Virus record (IMG/VR): IMGVR_UViG_3300049596_000182
Span: 50,225 to 114,224 of that record
Reading direction: 5' to 3' (one strand)
DNA: 64,000 nt
Source of the DNA: a virus
Each line of letters starts with the position of its first letter. Positions within the stretch are counted from its first letter, which is position 1. Below are positions 26,595 to 33,130 of this stretch, one piece after another. Position numbers and translations under genes: made by a program. The notes beneath the pieces are model-generated. The model was not told the DNA's origin and ran no database searches. It saw nothing but the letters and a program-made list of their open reading frames with translations.

Positions 26595-26813
26595 CTAAAT
26601 AAACTCCACATCATCCCCCTTACCATTCATGGGATTGTCATACACCCTAATATCATCAGAATAGAAATGTTTAATAACCCCTCCAGGTAACCTAACCAGC
26701 CAGACCGTATTCACGTTTAGCCCATAGTCCATAATAAACATAGCCTCCCCTTCCCCATGTGCTTTACACCAAACAGGAATTGTTGGATTGAGCTGTAGCA
26801 TCATGCCATACAT
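26595..26813 (-). CDS. Small hypothetical protein
   Basis: 72 residues, beta-rich (IPVWCKAHGEGEAMFIMDYGLNVNTVWLVRLPGGVIKHFYSDDIRVYDNP), reminiscent of the small SH3-like or beta-barrel proteins common in Bacteroidota phages. A -7 promoter box match (TATATTTG, complement of 26835-26842) lies just upstream. It is a single gene within the regulatory region. No function assigned. Confidence 0.65.
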   Translation of the reverse strand: MYGMMLQLNPTIPVWCKAHGEGEAMFIMDYGLNVNTVWLVRLPGGVIKHFYSDDIRVYDNPMNGKGDDVEFI

Positions 26814-26834
26814 ATATTACATTTTTATTTAATA

Positions 26835-26842
26835 CAAATATA
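26835..26842 (-). promoter_or_regulatory. Candidate -7 box of the 26813 gene
   Basis: On the minus strand TATATTTG fits TAnnTTTG exactly, and the region 19 bases further upstream is a T-run without the final G of the -33 TTTG. The leader to the ATG would be about 17 bases. Confidence 0.4.
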
Positions 26843-26946
26843 CGTCATTCTGGTGAGATAAAAAAATTTTTCTAAAGCTAGGGATGTCTTGTATATATGG
26901 GGGAAGAGGGTACTTCATATTGCAACCCCGTGTACAGATTGGCAGG

Positions 26947-26975
26947 TTGACACTATCCCCTGCTTAATTTATAAT
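26947..26975 (+). promoter_or_regulatory. Perfect sigma70-type promoter match (TTGACA-N17-TATAAT)
   Basis: TTGACA at 26947-26952 and TATAAT at 26970-26975 with exactly 17 bases between, pointing at the gene starting at 27016. This is the E. coli-type consensus, unlike the TTTG/TAnnTTTG pattern seen elsewhere in this phage. Confidence 0.5.
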
Positions 26976-27015
26976 CAAAAGTGCTTGCGACACATTAAAC
27001 ACTGCAACAAACACC

Positions 27016-27408
27016 GTGAGACAAACTCAAATCTTATCAGGCAAGTTCTCAACAGGAACAGATTCAAAAGGTAATTTCTCTGGCTACAATGCTGGTGGTG
27101 AAAGAATCTTCATCCACAAGTCACAGATGGAATCAGTAGGCTTTGTTACAGCTGATGATGTTAAGTTCCCATTCTACGCATTGATTGCTAACAAGCCAAT
27201 CCAAACTCGCGATGCTAATGGAGACATCACAGATGTGGTGGTTGACAGATTGCAAGCATTAAGCTTGTTCAAGACTTCTGCCGAGTTAACAGCTGCTGTT
27301 AATGCAGACTTCGCATTAAGCTTGGATGCTGCAAAAGCTCGCAAAGAGATGGCAACAGCTGCTGGTCTCAATGAAGAGAGTGTTAACACACTTCTTCAAA
27401 TGGCATAA
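27016..27408 (+). CDS. Small protein with OB/cold-shock-like start, first early plus-strand gene
   Basis: 130 residues from a GTG start, chosen because the frame reaches upstream without another good ATG and conserved-looking sequence begins at once (QTQILSGKFSTGTDSKGNFSGYN). The first ~60 residues, with GERIFIHKSQMESVGF, resemble an OB-fold or cold-shock-like barrel; the second half is helical and Ala-rich (ALSLDAAKARKEMATAAGLNEESV). It has a consensus promoter 40 bases upstream and a terminator directly behind, so it forms its own transcription unit. Codon choice is regular, suggesting high expression. A nucleic-acid-binding role is only an inference. Confidence 0.7.
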   Translation: MRQTQILSGKFSTGTDSKGNFSGYNAGGERIFIHKSQMESVGFVTADDVKFPFYALIANKPIQTRDANGDITDVVVDRLQALSLFKTSAELTAAVNADFALSLDAAKARKEMATAAGLNEESVNTLLQMA

Positions 27409-27422
27409 GCCATTCATAATGG

Positions 27423-27460
27423 ACAACAGACTCTCAACTAATGAGAGTTTGTTGTTCTTT
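27423..27460 (+). terminator. Rho-independent terminator after the 27016 gene
   Basis: Arms ACAACAGACTCTCA (27423-27436) and TGAGAGTTTGTTGT (27442-27455) pair over 14 positions with one G-U pair, followed by TTCTTT. Confidence 0.85.
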
Positions 27461-27644
27461 ATATATATGGGTGGGCATAGAATGCATTAGGGTGGGGAAA
27501 ACAAAGACATAACACACTGATTTACAATATATTCTATGAATATATGTGAGAAGCTGTGTAACCACTCATGGATAAATAGCACATTTTTACAAACCGTTAT
27601 ATGTAAAACATAATACAATACATATAGCATTAAATACAAATAAC

Positions 27645-27809
27645 ATGAATAATAGCATTATTAGCAAGTATTATCTATTAGAAGGTTCTACACTAGTTAA
27701 ACATACTATTCACTCTAATGGTAATGTAGATTGTTGGTTTGATTCAGGTGATATCAGACAACATAGATGTTTATCATTAGAAGACTTTACTAATTATAAG
27801 AGCCTGTAA
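27645..27809 (+). CDS. Small hypothetical protein
   Basis: 54 residues from the ATG at 27645, which follows the A-rich leader AAATACAAATAAC typical of genes here. The sequence (YYLLEGSTLVKHTIHSNGNVDCWFDSGDIRQHRCLSLEDF) looks like a small beta protein. Its stop codon is inside a hairpin that probably ends transcription. The 235 bases before it contain the terminator of the preceding gene and nothing else recognised. Confidence 0.55.
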   Translation: MNNSIISKYYLLEGSTLVKHTIHSNGNVDCWFDSGDIRQHRCLSLEDFTNYKSL

Positions 27810-27826
27810 CAGGGCTCATTTGTTTC
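27800..27826 (+). terminator. Weak terminator overlapping the stop codon of the 27645 gene
   Basis: GAGCC (27800-27804) pairs with GGCTC (27813-27817) with extra pairing in the CTGT/ACAG part, followed by ATTTGTTTC. Confidence 0.5.
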
Positions 27827-28206
27827 TAGCGGTTGTTAGAAATCCCTTGTTGAACGGACTGTGGGTTAACAGAACGTATTAATGTACCATTTCAGCTTCC
27901 CAAGGGCTGACAGATGTATATAGATCTATGTAACTCCATATATTAGATTTTGTTTACTATATACATCTGAGTACAGAGGGATTTTATTCTAGTTATCATT
28001 CACAACGGTAATATGCCAGCTTAGACTACTGGTTTCCTATACTAGATAGGTTCTTATTGCTCACGCTAGTGGCTTGCGTGTAATAAATTAAGACTGCTTT
28101 ATGAAAGAAACATGTTGCATTATGACATACAACAGAATATACAAGCTTAGGCAACATATGGCTGTATATTCGCTTTTTACACACACATACACTAAAAAAC
28201 AAACAT
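27827..28206 (+). promoter_or_regulatory. Long structured leader with switchable terminator before the 28207 gene
   Basis: No gene is seen in these ~380 bases. A perfect 13-bp inverted repeat CAGATGTATATAG/CTATATACATCTG occupies 27911-27923 and 27957-27969, and CACGC/GCGTG lies near 28060-28079. At the 3' end GAATATACA (28135-28143) pairs with TGTATATTC (28163-28171), followed by TTTTT (28174-28178), which looks like an intrinsic terminator. ATGTTGC (28112-28118) can pair with GCAACAT (28151-28157) in that hairpin's loop, or with CAACA at 28130-28134. The competing pairings suggest attenuation or a riboswitch-like control. Confidence 0.5.
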
Positions 28207-28749
28207 ATGTATTACATTATCAACAGAACAACTAACCAAACAACAACACATTTTGGAGATTGGCCTAATCTCAATGAACAATTAACCAATGGTGAAGACA
28301 TCATTGTTGTTAGTCTTTATTCTAATACAATCAAAACTCCTTATATGGAGAATGATTGTTGGGAGTGGAAAGACTATGATGCTTCATTCTTATCTCCTGA
28401 TGCATATTTTCCTTGGGATGATTATAATGATAAGATAAATCAGGAGTATGATGAACAGGATTATAATGAGCCTGAAATCAGCACAGAGTATGTTATTGCT
28501 TCTACAAGCCAGATGATGGAAGAAACAATGGTGTTTCCTTCTAACGCTGATGGACATATTACAGATTATACTGATCTGAACTGTGTTGCATTAAGATATG
28601 GTCGTTATGATTGGGAAGATGCATTCTCAGCTGTTGCTGAATTAAACACTGATGAGTACAAATACATATATGTACGCACTCTTGAAAGTGATAAGAACGT
28701 TCACAATCTATTCAGGAGAATTGATACATCAGATGCAGTTGTAATATAA
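28207..28749 (+). CDS. Hypothetical early protein behind structured leader
   Basis: 180 residues, acidic, with many Asp, Tyr and Asn residues (DDYNDKINQEYDEQDYNEP) and a C-terminal region LRYGRYDWEDAFSAVAELNTDEYKYIYVRTLES. No motif recognised. It has its own long structured leader and a strong terminator, so it is a single-gene unit under separate control. The Tyr/Asp-rich composition and small size would suit a host take-over or anti-defence protein, but this is speculation. Confidence 0.65.
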   Translation: MYYIINRTTNQTTTHFGDWPNLNEQLTNGEDIIVVSLYSNTIKTPYMENDCWEWKDYDASFLSPDAYFPWDDYNDKINQEYDEQDYNEPEISTEYVIASTSQMMEETMVFPSNADGHITDYTDLNCVALRYGRYDWEDAFSAVAELNTDEYKYIYVRTLESDKNVHNLFRRIDTSDAVVI

Positions 28750-28754
28750 CAAAC

Positions 28755-28808
28755 ACATATCCTTTTGGATTAGCCTTCTACGGACAAAAGGTAAAGGATA
28801 TGTTTTTT
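28755..28808 (+). terminator. Rho-independent terminator after the 28207 gene
   Basis: ACATATCCTTT (28755-28765) is exactly complementary to AAAGGATATGT (28793-28803), followed by a run of six T. Confidence 0.88.
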
Positions 28809-28833
28809 CATTCACATATTAAATAACAATTAT

Positions 28834-29061
28834 ATGAAGATAATTAAATCAATCCTACTTACAATCAAAAAAACATTAGTTATAATCTGGCTCATCTGGA
28901 TAGTATTATTAGTAGGTGTTATGTTATTTCATTCAGGTCCAATTGATCTGAATATTACTAACACAATAGCTGCCACTTGGATATTCTATGGATTAACCTT
29001 TGGATTACCATTAATATTGGGGCTAGCTTCATCCTTAAATACTAAATCATCAAACACATGA
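28834..29061 (+). CDS. Small two-pass membrane protein, holin-like in shape
   Basis: 75 residues with a basic start (MKIIKSILLTIKK) and two hydrophobic stretches (about 14-33 and 46-66), separated by a short polar loop. The C-terminus is polar. It overlaps the lipoprotein gene behind it by 4 bases (ATGA). Size and topology would fit a holin, and the following lipoprotein would fit an outer-membrane spanin, but no endolysin was found nearby, so the lysis reading is weak. Confidence 0.6.
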   Translation: MKIIKSILLTIKKTLVIIWLIWIVLLVGVMLFHSGPIDLNITNTIAATWIFYGLTFGLPLILGLASSLNTKSSNT

Positions 29062-29255
29062 GAAAGATTACATTATTCCTTCTTATAACCACTATTGTTG
29101 GTTGTAAAATTAGTTCTCGTCCTTCTACTAATGGATATCAGATGACAGTTGATGCTGATTCTATTTACATATTTGATGGAGATAGATATGTTGGCTCATT
29201 AGCTTCTTCATCTGTTCCTGCATTAGATAGTCTTATTATAGAGGACAATAGATAA
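29058..29255 (+). CDS. Small lipoprotein
   Basis: 65 residues with a lipoprotein signal peptide: basic start (MRKI), hydrophobic core (TLFLLITTIV) and lipobox VGC with Cys at residue 16. The mature part is short and polar (SSRPSTNGYQMTVDADSIYIFDGDRYVG). It overlaps the membrane protein gene by 4 bases. It may sit in the inner or outer membrane; superinfection exclusion or an Rz1-like role are options. Confidence 0.65.
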   Translation: MRKITLFLLITTIVGCKISSRPSTNGYQMTVDADSIYIFDGDRYVGSLASSSVPALDSLIIEDNR

Positions 29256-29288
29256 CACATTATTAATCAAACACTTAAACACAATCAA

Positions 29289-29603
29289 ATGAAAATTTTA
29301 TTCGCATCATTATCTGTAATCACCTCAACATCAGGTGGTTATCTATTACTTACAGCACCAACACAATCACATGTAATGTTAGGTGTTATTTTTATCCTTA
29401 CAGCTATTATATGTCTGTTGTTCCTTATTATTAAGGAGCTTAGACAAGAATTAGATTTCTGGAAAGGAATTAAAACATTTATATTTGTAGCTGTAATGCT
29501 ATCATTAGGCTCTTGTGCTTCTAGTAAGCATTCATGTCCTACAAATGATAAGAACTATTTCTTCAAACAACAATCAGTTAAAGCATTTTATCACAGACAA
29601 TAA
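29289..29603 (+). CDS. Small membrane protein with internal lipobox-like motif
   Basis: 104 residues with hydrophobic segments at about 2-24, 29-49 and 63-78. The third is followed by LSLGSCASSKHSC, which looks like a lipobox, so the C-terminal part could be a lipoprotein in its own right if an internal start (ATG for Met 71 or earlier) is used. The end is basic and polar. No family recognised; it is one of several membrane proteins at the start of the plus-strand region. Confidence 0.55.
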   Translation: MKILFASLSVITSTSGGYLLLTAPTQSHVMLGVIFILTAIICLLFLIIKELRQELDFWKGIKTFIFVAVMLSLGSCASSKHSCPTNDKNYFFKQQSVKAFYHRQ

Positions 29604-29614
29604 TACACATATAC

Positions 29615-29755
29615 ATGAAAACAGTACAATTAACACCAAGAGAATGGGATACATTCAAAAAGATTGCTACATTTAACTATGTCATTGAGCTTATTAAGAA
29701 ACAAACAGTCTTTATTAGAGCTGATATAAAACAATTAGAAAGTCTAGGCTATTAA
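29615..29755 (+). CDS. Small hypothetical protein
   Basis: 46 residues (TPREWDTFKKIATFNYVIELIKKQTVFIRADIKQLESLGY), helical, preceded by the A-rich leader ACACATATAC. Its last codons and stop are part of the following terminator hairpin. No function known. Confidence 0.6.
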   Translation: MKTVQLTPREWDTFKKIATFNYVIELIKKQTVFIRADIKQLESLGY

Positions 29756-29771
29756 ACCTAGACTTTCTTTC
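29738..29771 (+). terminator. Terminator overlapping the end of the 29615 gene
   Basis: GAAAGTCTAGG (29738-29748) pairs perfectly with CCTAGACTTTC (29757-29767), followed by TTT. The stop codon lies in the loop. Confidence 0.75.
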
Positions 29772-29789
29772 ATATTAAACTATTATATT

Positions 29790-30332
29790 ATGTTTATAGA
29801 TTGCAAGCTCGTACTTAAATCATATGTACCTGAGAAATTAGAGAAGGGCATGTGGTTCGTAAGAGTTAAAACAGAAGTTATATACGGAGAGAAACAAGAA
29901 TATCTCTCCGTACATGAACTAGCATTAGTTCCAAGGGATATAGATACATATCTCACATACAATGGCTATCCTGTTAAGCCATATCTTGTATATCCAATGA
30001 TTAATCCTGATGATACAGAGGTGATTGCAGCCTATCCAGAAGAAATAGGTTGGTGGGATGAAGGTGATCACGTGGATGAATTAAGGGATATAACAGTGAA
30101 AGATATCAACAATATATTGGAGTGGGACAATTCAATGGTACAAATAGAGGTGTTTGATGATGAGGAAGATGAAGATGGTACACCAATTCCAATATTATAC
30201 AATGATAAGGTGACTCTCAGAGATGTACATACAATAGATCACGATGATGATGAAGATTGGGATGATGATGAGGATTATCTAGATGATGGAGATGATGATG
30301 TATGGGATGCTGAGGATCACAACACAGAATAA
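29790..30332 (+). CDS. Hypothetical protein with very acidic C-terminus
   Basis: 180 residues. The first ~125 residues are beta-rich and contain PEKLEKGMWFVRVKTEVIYGEKQEYLSVHELALVP; the last ~50 are dominated by Asp/Glu (HDDDEDWDDDEDYLDDGDDD). Such acidic tails mimic DNA or bind basic proteins in other phage proteins, so a DNA-mimic or inhibitor role is possible. It lies between two terminators together with the 30358 gene. Confidence 0.65.
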   Translation: MFIDCKLVLKSYVPEKLEKGMWFVRVKTEVIYGEKQEYLSVHELALVPRDIDTYLTYNGYPVKPYLVYPMINPDDTEVIAAYPEEIGWWDEGDHVDELRDITVKDINNILEWDNSMVQIEVFDDEEDEDGTPIPILYNDKVTLRDVHTIDHDDDEDWDDDEDYLDDGDDDVWDAEDHNTE

Positions 30333-30357
30333 CATTTATTAACCAACACACACAAAC

Positions 30358-30543
30358 ATGCAAGAATTACTAAACTTATTATCACAGGTGGTTAAAAACC
30401 AAGAACAGCCACCTAAGATTAAAATCAAATTTAACGTTGAGAAAGAAAGGGAAATGACATTTAATGACCCTGAATTTATTAAATGGTGTAATGACCACAA
30501 TGTTGGAATGCTTTGGGATCGCTCTGCGGTCCATCTTGGTTAG
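30358..30543 (+). CDS. Small hypothetical protein
   Basis: 61 residues with a helical start (LLNLLSQVVKNQ) and a beta segment (KIKIKFNVEKEREMTF), ending FIKWCNDHNVGMLWDRSAVHLG. It follows the acidic-tail gene by 25 bases and is closed by a terminator. No family recognised. Confidence 0.55.
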   Translation: MQELLNLLSQVVKNQEQPPKIKIKFNVEKEREMTFNDPEFIKWCNDHNVGMLWDRSAVHLG

Positions 30544-30557
30544 TGTTATGTGGTGGT

Positions 30558-30593
30558 AAAAAGGCTCTCAATTAAGTTTGAGGGCCTTTTTTA
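30558..30593 (+). terminator. Rho-independent terminator after the 30358 gene
   Basis: Arms at 30558-30571 and 30578-30591 (AAAAAGGCTCTCAA with TTGAGGGCCTTTTT, one G-U). TAAGTTTG at 30573-30580 in the loop also fits the -7 promoter box. Confidence 0.85.
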
Positions 30594-30632
30594 TTTATTG
30601 TCACTTATTTACTTATTATAAAAAACAAACAA

Positions 30633-30932
30633 ATGAAAAATCGTAAGAATTACACACAGACAGAACTTCAATTAATTGAAACAGCTTCTCAATCAAGAGG
30701 TACAGCTAAAAGAATAGCTAGAAGAGTAGCTAAGGAGTTAAAACGCTCAGAAACTGGTGTTTACATCCAGGTGAGAAAGTTCCGTAAAATGTACAAACCT
30801 GTTGCTACAACAACAGCTCCAATTGTTGCACAGCCAGCAAAACCAGCTGTTAAGACAACAAAAGATTTTGTATTAAACTTCACACCAAAGAAGACAGAGG
30901 TGTTCCAAGATCACGTTAGACTTTATTTCTAG
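30633..30932 (+). CDS. Small basic protein with helix-turn-helix-like N-terminus
   Basis: 99 residues. Residues 1-50 (YTQTELQLIETASQSRGTAKRIARRVAKELKRSETGVYIQVRKFR) look like a SANT/Myb-like or simple helix-turn-helix DNA-binding domain. A Thr/Ala/Pro linker follows (ATTTAPIVAQPAKPA), then a short beta end. It has its own transcription start region after a terminator. A regulator of early genes is a fair guess. Confidence 0.6.
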   Translation: MKNRKNYTQTELQLIETASQSRGTAKRIARRVAKELKRSETGVYIQVRKFRKMYKPVATTTAPIVAQPAKPAVKTTKDFVLNFTPKKTEVFQDHVRLYF

Positions 30933-30950
30933 TCATCAAAAACCATACAT

Positions 30951-31154
30951 ATGCCAAACGCTACATTAGTCTATTCATCAAGACTACATCCAAGAAATCA
31001 CATTACAGTGTATTATGCCAATAGTACAAACTGGAATGCTACAAAGCTTATTGATGCTATTATAGCTGCATCAAAACAACGTAGAGTTGTTCCCAAAGAT
31101 AATACATTTGTATTTATGGGTAAGGTTGTACGCAAAAAAAATGTTGGGCAGTAA
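30951..31154 (+). CDS. Small basic hypothetical protein
   Basis: 67 residues (LVYSSRLHPRNHITVYYANSTNWNATKLIDAIIAASKQRRVV...), mixed beta/helix and basic at the end. It lies 18 bases behind the helix-turn-helix gene and is followed by a terminator, so the two are probably co-transcribed. Function unknown. Confidence 0.6.
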   Translation: MPNATLVYSSRLHPRNHITVYYANSTNWNATKLIDAIIAASKQRRVVPKDNTFVFMGKVVRKKNVGQ

Positions 31155-31165
31155 GTAAAACAATG

Positions 31166-31204
31166 AGCCCTGTGTACTATCTTTGTACATGGGGCTTATT
31201 TTTA
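31166..31204 (+). terminator. Rho-independent terminator after the 30951 gene
   Basis: Arms AGCCCTGTGTAC and GTACATGGGGCT (31166-31177 and 31185-31196, two G-U pairs), then TATTTTT. The loop contains TATCTTTG (31178-31185), a -7 box match. Confidence 0.82.
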
Positions 31205-31221
31205 ACATTAAATAGACTAAT

Positions 31222-31533
31222 ATGAGCGTAGAATGCGTATGTATCAATGATGGTGGTAGACCAAAAGAAATACCAGCAAACAAATGGGTTAAGAAGGGTA
31301 ACACATACACAGTGATATTTACTGTCACTGTATTACCACAGAAGGAATTAGGTGTACAGCTAGCTGAAATAGAGCTAACAGACAGAGAATTACCATATGA
31401 ATACTTCTTAGCCAATAGATTTGCATTTACAGAGGAAGCATTAAAGAAACTAATTGAATTAATTAAAGACTGTTCTGATATAACGTTCTCAATGGATGAG
31501 TTATTGAAACAAACAGAATTAGTTGAAGCATAA
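31222..31533 (+). CDS. Conserved small hypothetical protein
   Basis: 103 residues. The N-terminal half is beta-rich (VCINDGGRPKEIPANKWVKKGNTYTVIFTVTVLP), then LTDRELPYEYFLANRFAF and a helical, acidic end. I recall similar small barrel proteins in many Bacteroidota phages and prophages; no function is established. It opens a long run of small genes leading to the polymerase. Confidence 0.65.
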   Translation: MSVECVCINDGGRPKEIPANKWVKKGNTYTVIFTVTVLPQKELGVQLAEIELTDRELPYEYFLANRFAFTEEALKKLIELIKDCSDITFSMDELLKQTELVEA

Positions 31534-31542
31534 ACATATTAT

Positions 31543-31746
31543 ATGCAAACAGCAATGCAAGAATTTATTGAGTATTTAGAAAAGGCTTATTACATTAACG
31601 AGTTGACAAATTTTGACGAAGATAAAATTCAATTTCTAGAAAAAGAAAAAGAGCAGATAATAGATGCTTACTATGGTAATATAGATGGAGTATATGGATA
31701 TAGAGAAGCAGGAGAAGAATACTACAACCAAACCTATAATCTATGA
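31543..31746 (+). CDS. Small hypothetical protein
   Basis: 67 residues, helical and acidic (MQEFIEYLEKAYYINELTNFDEDKIQFLEKEKEQIIDAYYGN). It overlaps the next gene by 4 bases (ATGA). The composition resembles small phage proteins of unknown role found next to DNA replication genes. Confidence 0.6.
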   Translation: MQTAMQEFIEYLEKAYYINELTNFDEDKIQFLEKEKEQIIDAYYGNIDGVYGYREAGEEYYNQTYNL

Positions 31747-31979
31747 GAAATATAATCATAGCCTTATCAGGAGTTATAAGTGTATTAGTTATTCTTATGG
31801 CTTTATTAATGAAGCAAAAGAATAATATAGAGCTTGAAATGTCTGCAATACAATCAAAATCAGATAGTTTATATGATGAGATTGTCCCATTAAAGTACCA
31901 AAATATGAGATATGAGTACATTTATGACCAGTTAAGCACAAATCCAGAGGTAATAAAAGCATTTAATGAAACCGAATAA
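31743..31979 (+). CDS. Small single-pass membrane protein with coiled coil
   Basis: 78 residues with an N-terminal membrane helix (IIIALSGVISVLVILMALLM) followed by a predicted coiled coil (KQKNNIELEMSAIQSKSDSLYDEIV). This N-in topology with a periplasmic coil is the shape of an inner-membrane spanin, but no partner is adjacent. It overlaps the preceding gene by 4 bases. Confidence 0.6.
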   Translation: MRNIIIALSGVISVLVILMALLMKQKNNIELEMSAIQSKSDSLYDEIVPLKYQNMRYEYIYDQLSTNPEVIKAFNETE

Positions 31980-31988
31980 ACAAATAAC

Positions 31989-32174
31989 ATGGAAGCTAAA
32001 ATACTAATAAACATTACAGACAACAAGGTGACACTTGATGTTGAAGGAGAAAACACAGCATTAATAGCAGGCTTAGCTTCTGTATTACTATCAGAAGAGG
32101 GTAATGAATTTAGAGAATTACTTATATCAGCATTTGAATTAGCAGACAGTGAAGTTGAAAAACTAAAAAAATAA
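31989..32174 (+). CDS. Small hypothetical protein
   Basis: 61 residues (ILINITDNKVTLDVEGENTALIAGLASVLLSEEGNEFRELLISAFELADSE), one beta hairpin followed by helices. It is 9 bases behind the membrane protein gene, with the usual ACAAATAAC leader. Function unknown. Confidence 0.6.
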   Translation: MEAKILINITDNKVTLDVEGENTALIAGLASVLLSEEGNEFRELLISAFELADSEVEKLKK

Positions 32175-32179
32175 TAGCC

Positions 32180-32368
32180 ATGGATCCACTATATGACTAT
32201 CTATTCCATTATAACCATTACCAAGGTTTATGGCATGCAATACCAAGAGCAAAATATTTAGACTATTGGACTAATGAGAATGTAGAAGGTGTATTAAAAT
32301 CAAAAGAAATACATGTTCTAATTGATTTGATTAGTCGTGGTCAAGAGTTTATTGACACTATTAACTAA
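32180..32368 (+). CDS. Small hypothetical protein
   Basis: 62 residues, aromatic-rich (YDYLFHYNHYQGLWHAIPRAKYLDYWTNENVEGVLKS), followed by a helical end (IHVLIDLISRGQEFIDTI). No family recognised. Confidence 0.55.
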   Translation: MDPLYDYLFHYNHYQGLWHAIPRAKYLDYWTNENVEGVLKSKEIHVLIDLISRGQEFIDTIN

Positions 32369-32375
32369 TTTAGTT

Positions 32376-32582
32376 ATGACAGTTATAGGTAAAATAATAA
32401 AACAACGATCCATAATGAATCAGAATGATTTTGATACATGGATATTAGAGAATTTAGACAATCTATTTGACGAAGAGAAACAAATGTTAACAGATGCTAT
32501 GATGTACGCTTTTGATGAAGATGGACATACAGGCACATGGAAACATGATGTAATTAATAAATATTACAATAAAATTAAATAA
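32376..32582 (+). CDS. Small acidic hypothetical protein
   Basis: 68 residues if the ATG at 32376 is used; the ATG at 32415 (MNQNDFDTWILENLDN...) is also plausible and better preceded by A-rich sequence. The conserved-looking part is acidic and helical (DFDTWILENLDNLFDEEKQMLTDAMMYAFDEDGHTGTWKHDV). An ATG further upstream would overlap the preceding gene. Function unknown. Confidence 0.55.
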   Translation: MTVIGKIIKQRSIMNQNDFDTWILENLDNLFDEEKQMLTDAMMYAFDEDGHTGTWKHDVINKYYNKIK

Positions 32583-32583
32583 G

Positions 32584-32793
32584 ATGCCTCCAAAAAAAGT
32601 TAAAGACAAAGAAAAAAAGTACATAGCGTTGTATGAGAATACAGACGTATGGATAATAGGTACAAAACAAGACATTATTGATGACTTTAATAAGGAACCT
32701 GATGCATATTTATCTGCTGATGGTATGCTTGAAATTTATGAATTAGGTGAACCTATAAAGTTTGGATTTGTTAAACCAGAAATACTATTTTAA
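32584..32793 (+). CDS. Small hypothetical protein
   Basis: 69 residues: a basic start (PPKKVKDKEKK), then a compact alpha/beta pattern (YIALYENTDVWIIGTKQDIIDDFNKEPDAYLSADGMLEIYEL). It begins one base after the preceding gene. No family recognised. Confidence 0.6.
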   Translation: MPPKKVKDKEKKYIALYENTDVWIIGTKQDIIDDFNKEPDAYLSADGMLEIYELGEPIKFGFVKPEILF

Positions 32794-32794
32794 C

Positions 32795-32881
32795 ATGACA
32801 GGAGTAATAATAATTTGAATTGTTGCTATTGTAGCAATATTAGGTGTTATAGATGTATTAAGACAAACTAAAAACAAATAA
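32795..32881 (+). pseudogene. Tiny membrane-protein frame interrupted by an in-frame TGA
   Basis: From the ATG at 32795, placed like its neighbours, the frame reads MTGVIII, then TGA (32816-32818), then IVAIVAILGVIDVLRQTKNK and TAA two bases before the next gene. With Trp at the TGA it would be a 28-residue single-pass membrane protein. TGG to TGA is a one-base change. TGA is a normal stop elsewhere here, so this is a broken gene, a sequence error, or a readthrough case. Confidence 0.45.
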
Positions 32882-32882
32882 C

Positions 32883-33119
32883 ATGGAAGAACAATTACAA
32901 AAACAAGAAGTTGGTATACCAGTAGAATATGAACCAAGTAAAAAAGAATTATTAAAACAGAATTCAATTAGGATAGTCTTTTGTTCAAGAGGCTGTTTAA
33001 TTGATATTGGGTGCAAATCAATTCCTTTTGAAACAATAGAAGCAGCAATGGAGGCATTAAATAAATACATTAATGACCCTTGGAATGAACAAAAGAAGTG
33101 GGAAAAAATCTTAAATTAA
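32883..33119 (+). CDS. Small hypothetical protein
   Basis: 78 residues, mixed charge (EEQLQKQEVGIPVEYEPSKKELLKQNSIRIVFCSRGCLIDIGCKSIPFETIEAAMEALNKYI). The part with SIRIVFCSRGCLIDIGCKSIPF is a beta hairpin with three cysteines. Function unknown; it is one of a chain of small genes upstream of the polymerase. Confidence 0.6.
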   Translation: MEEQLQKQEVGIPVEYEPSKKELLKQNSIRIVFCSRGCLIDIGCKSIPFETIEAAMEALNKYINDPWNEQKKWEKILN

Positions 33120-33130
33120 AGACAAATAAC

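Noticed and set aside
26889-27074. Plus-strand 61-residue frame overlapping the start of the 27016 gene
   Set aside because: It spans the promoter match and has no A-rich leader; the overlapping frame from GTG 27016 has clear protein character.
32795-32881. Alternative genetic code (TGA as Trp)
   Set aside because: TGA ends several genes at natural places (12048-12050, 33248-33250, 43999-44001, 57536-57538), often in ATGA overlaps, so it is a normal stop.
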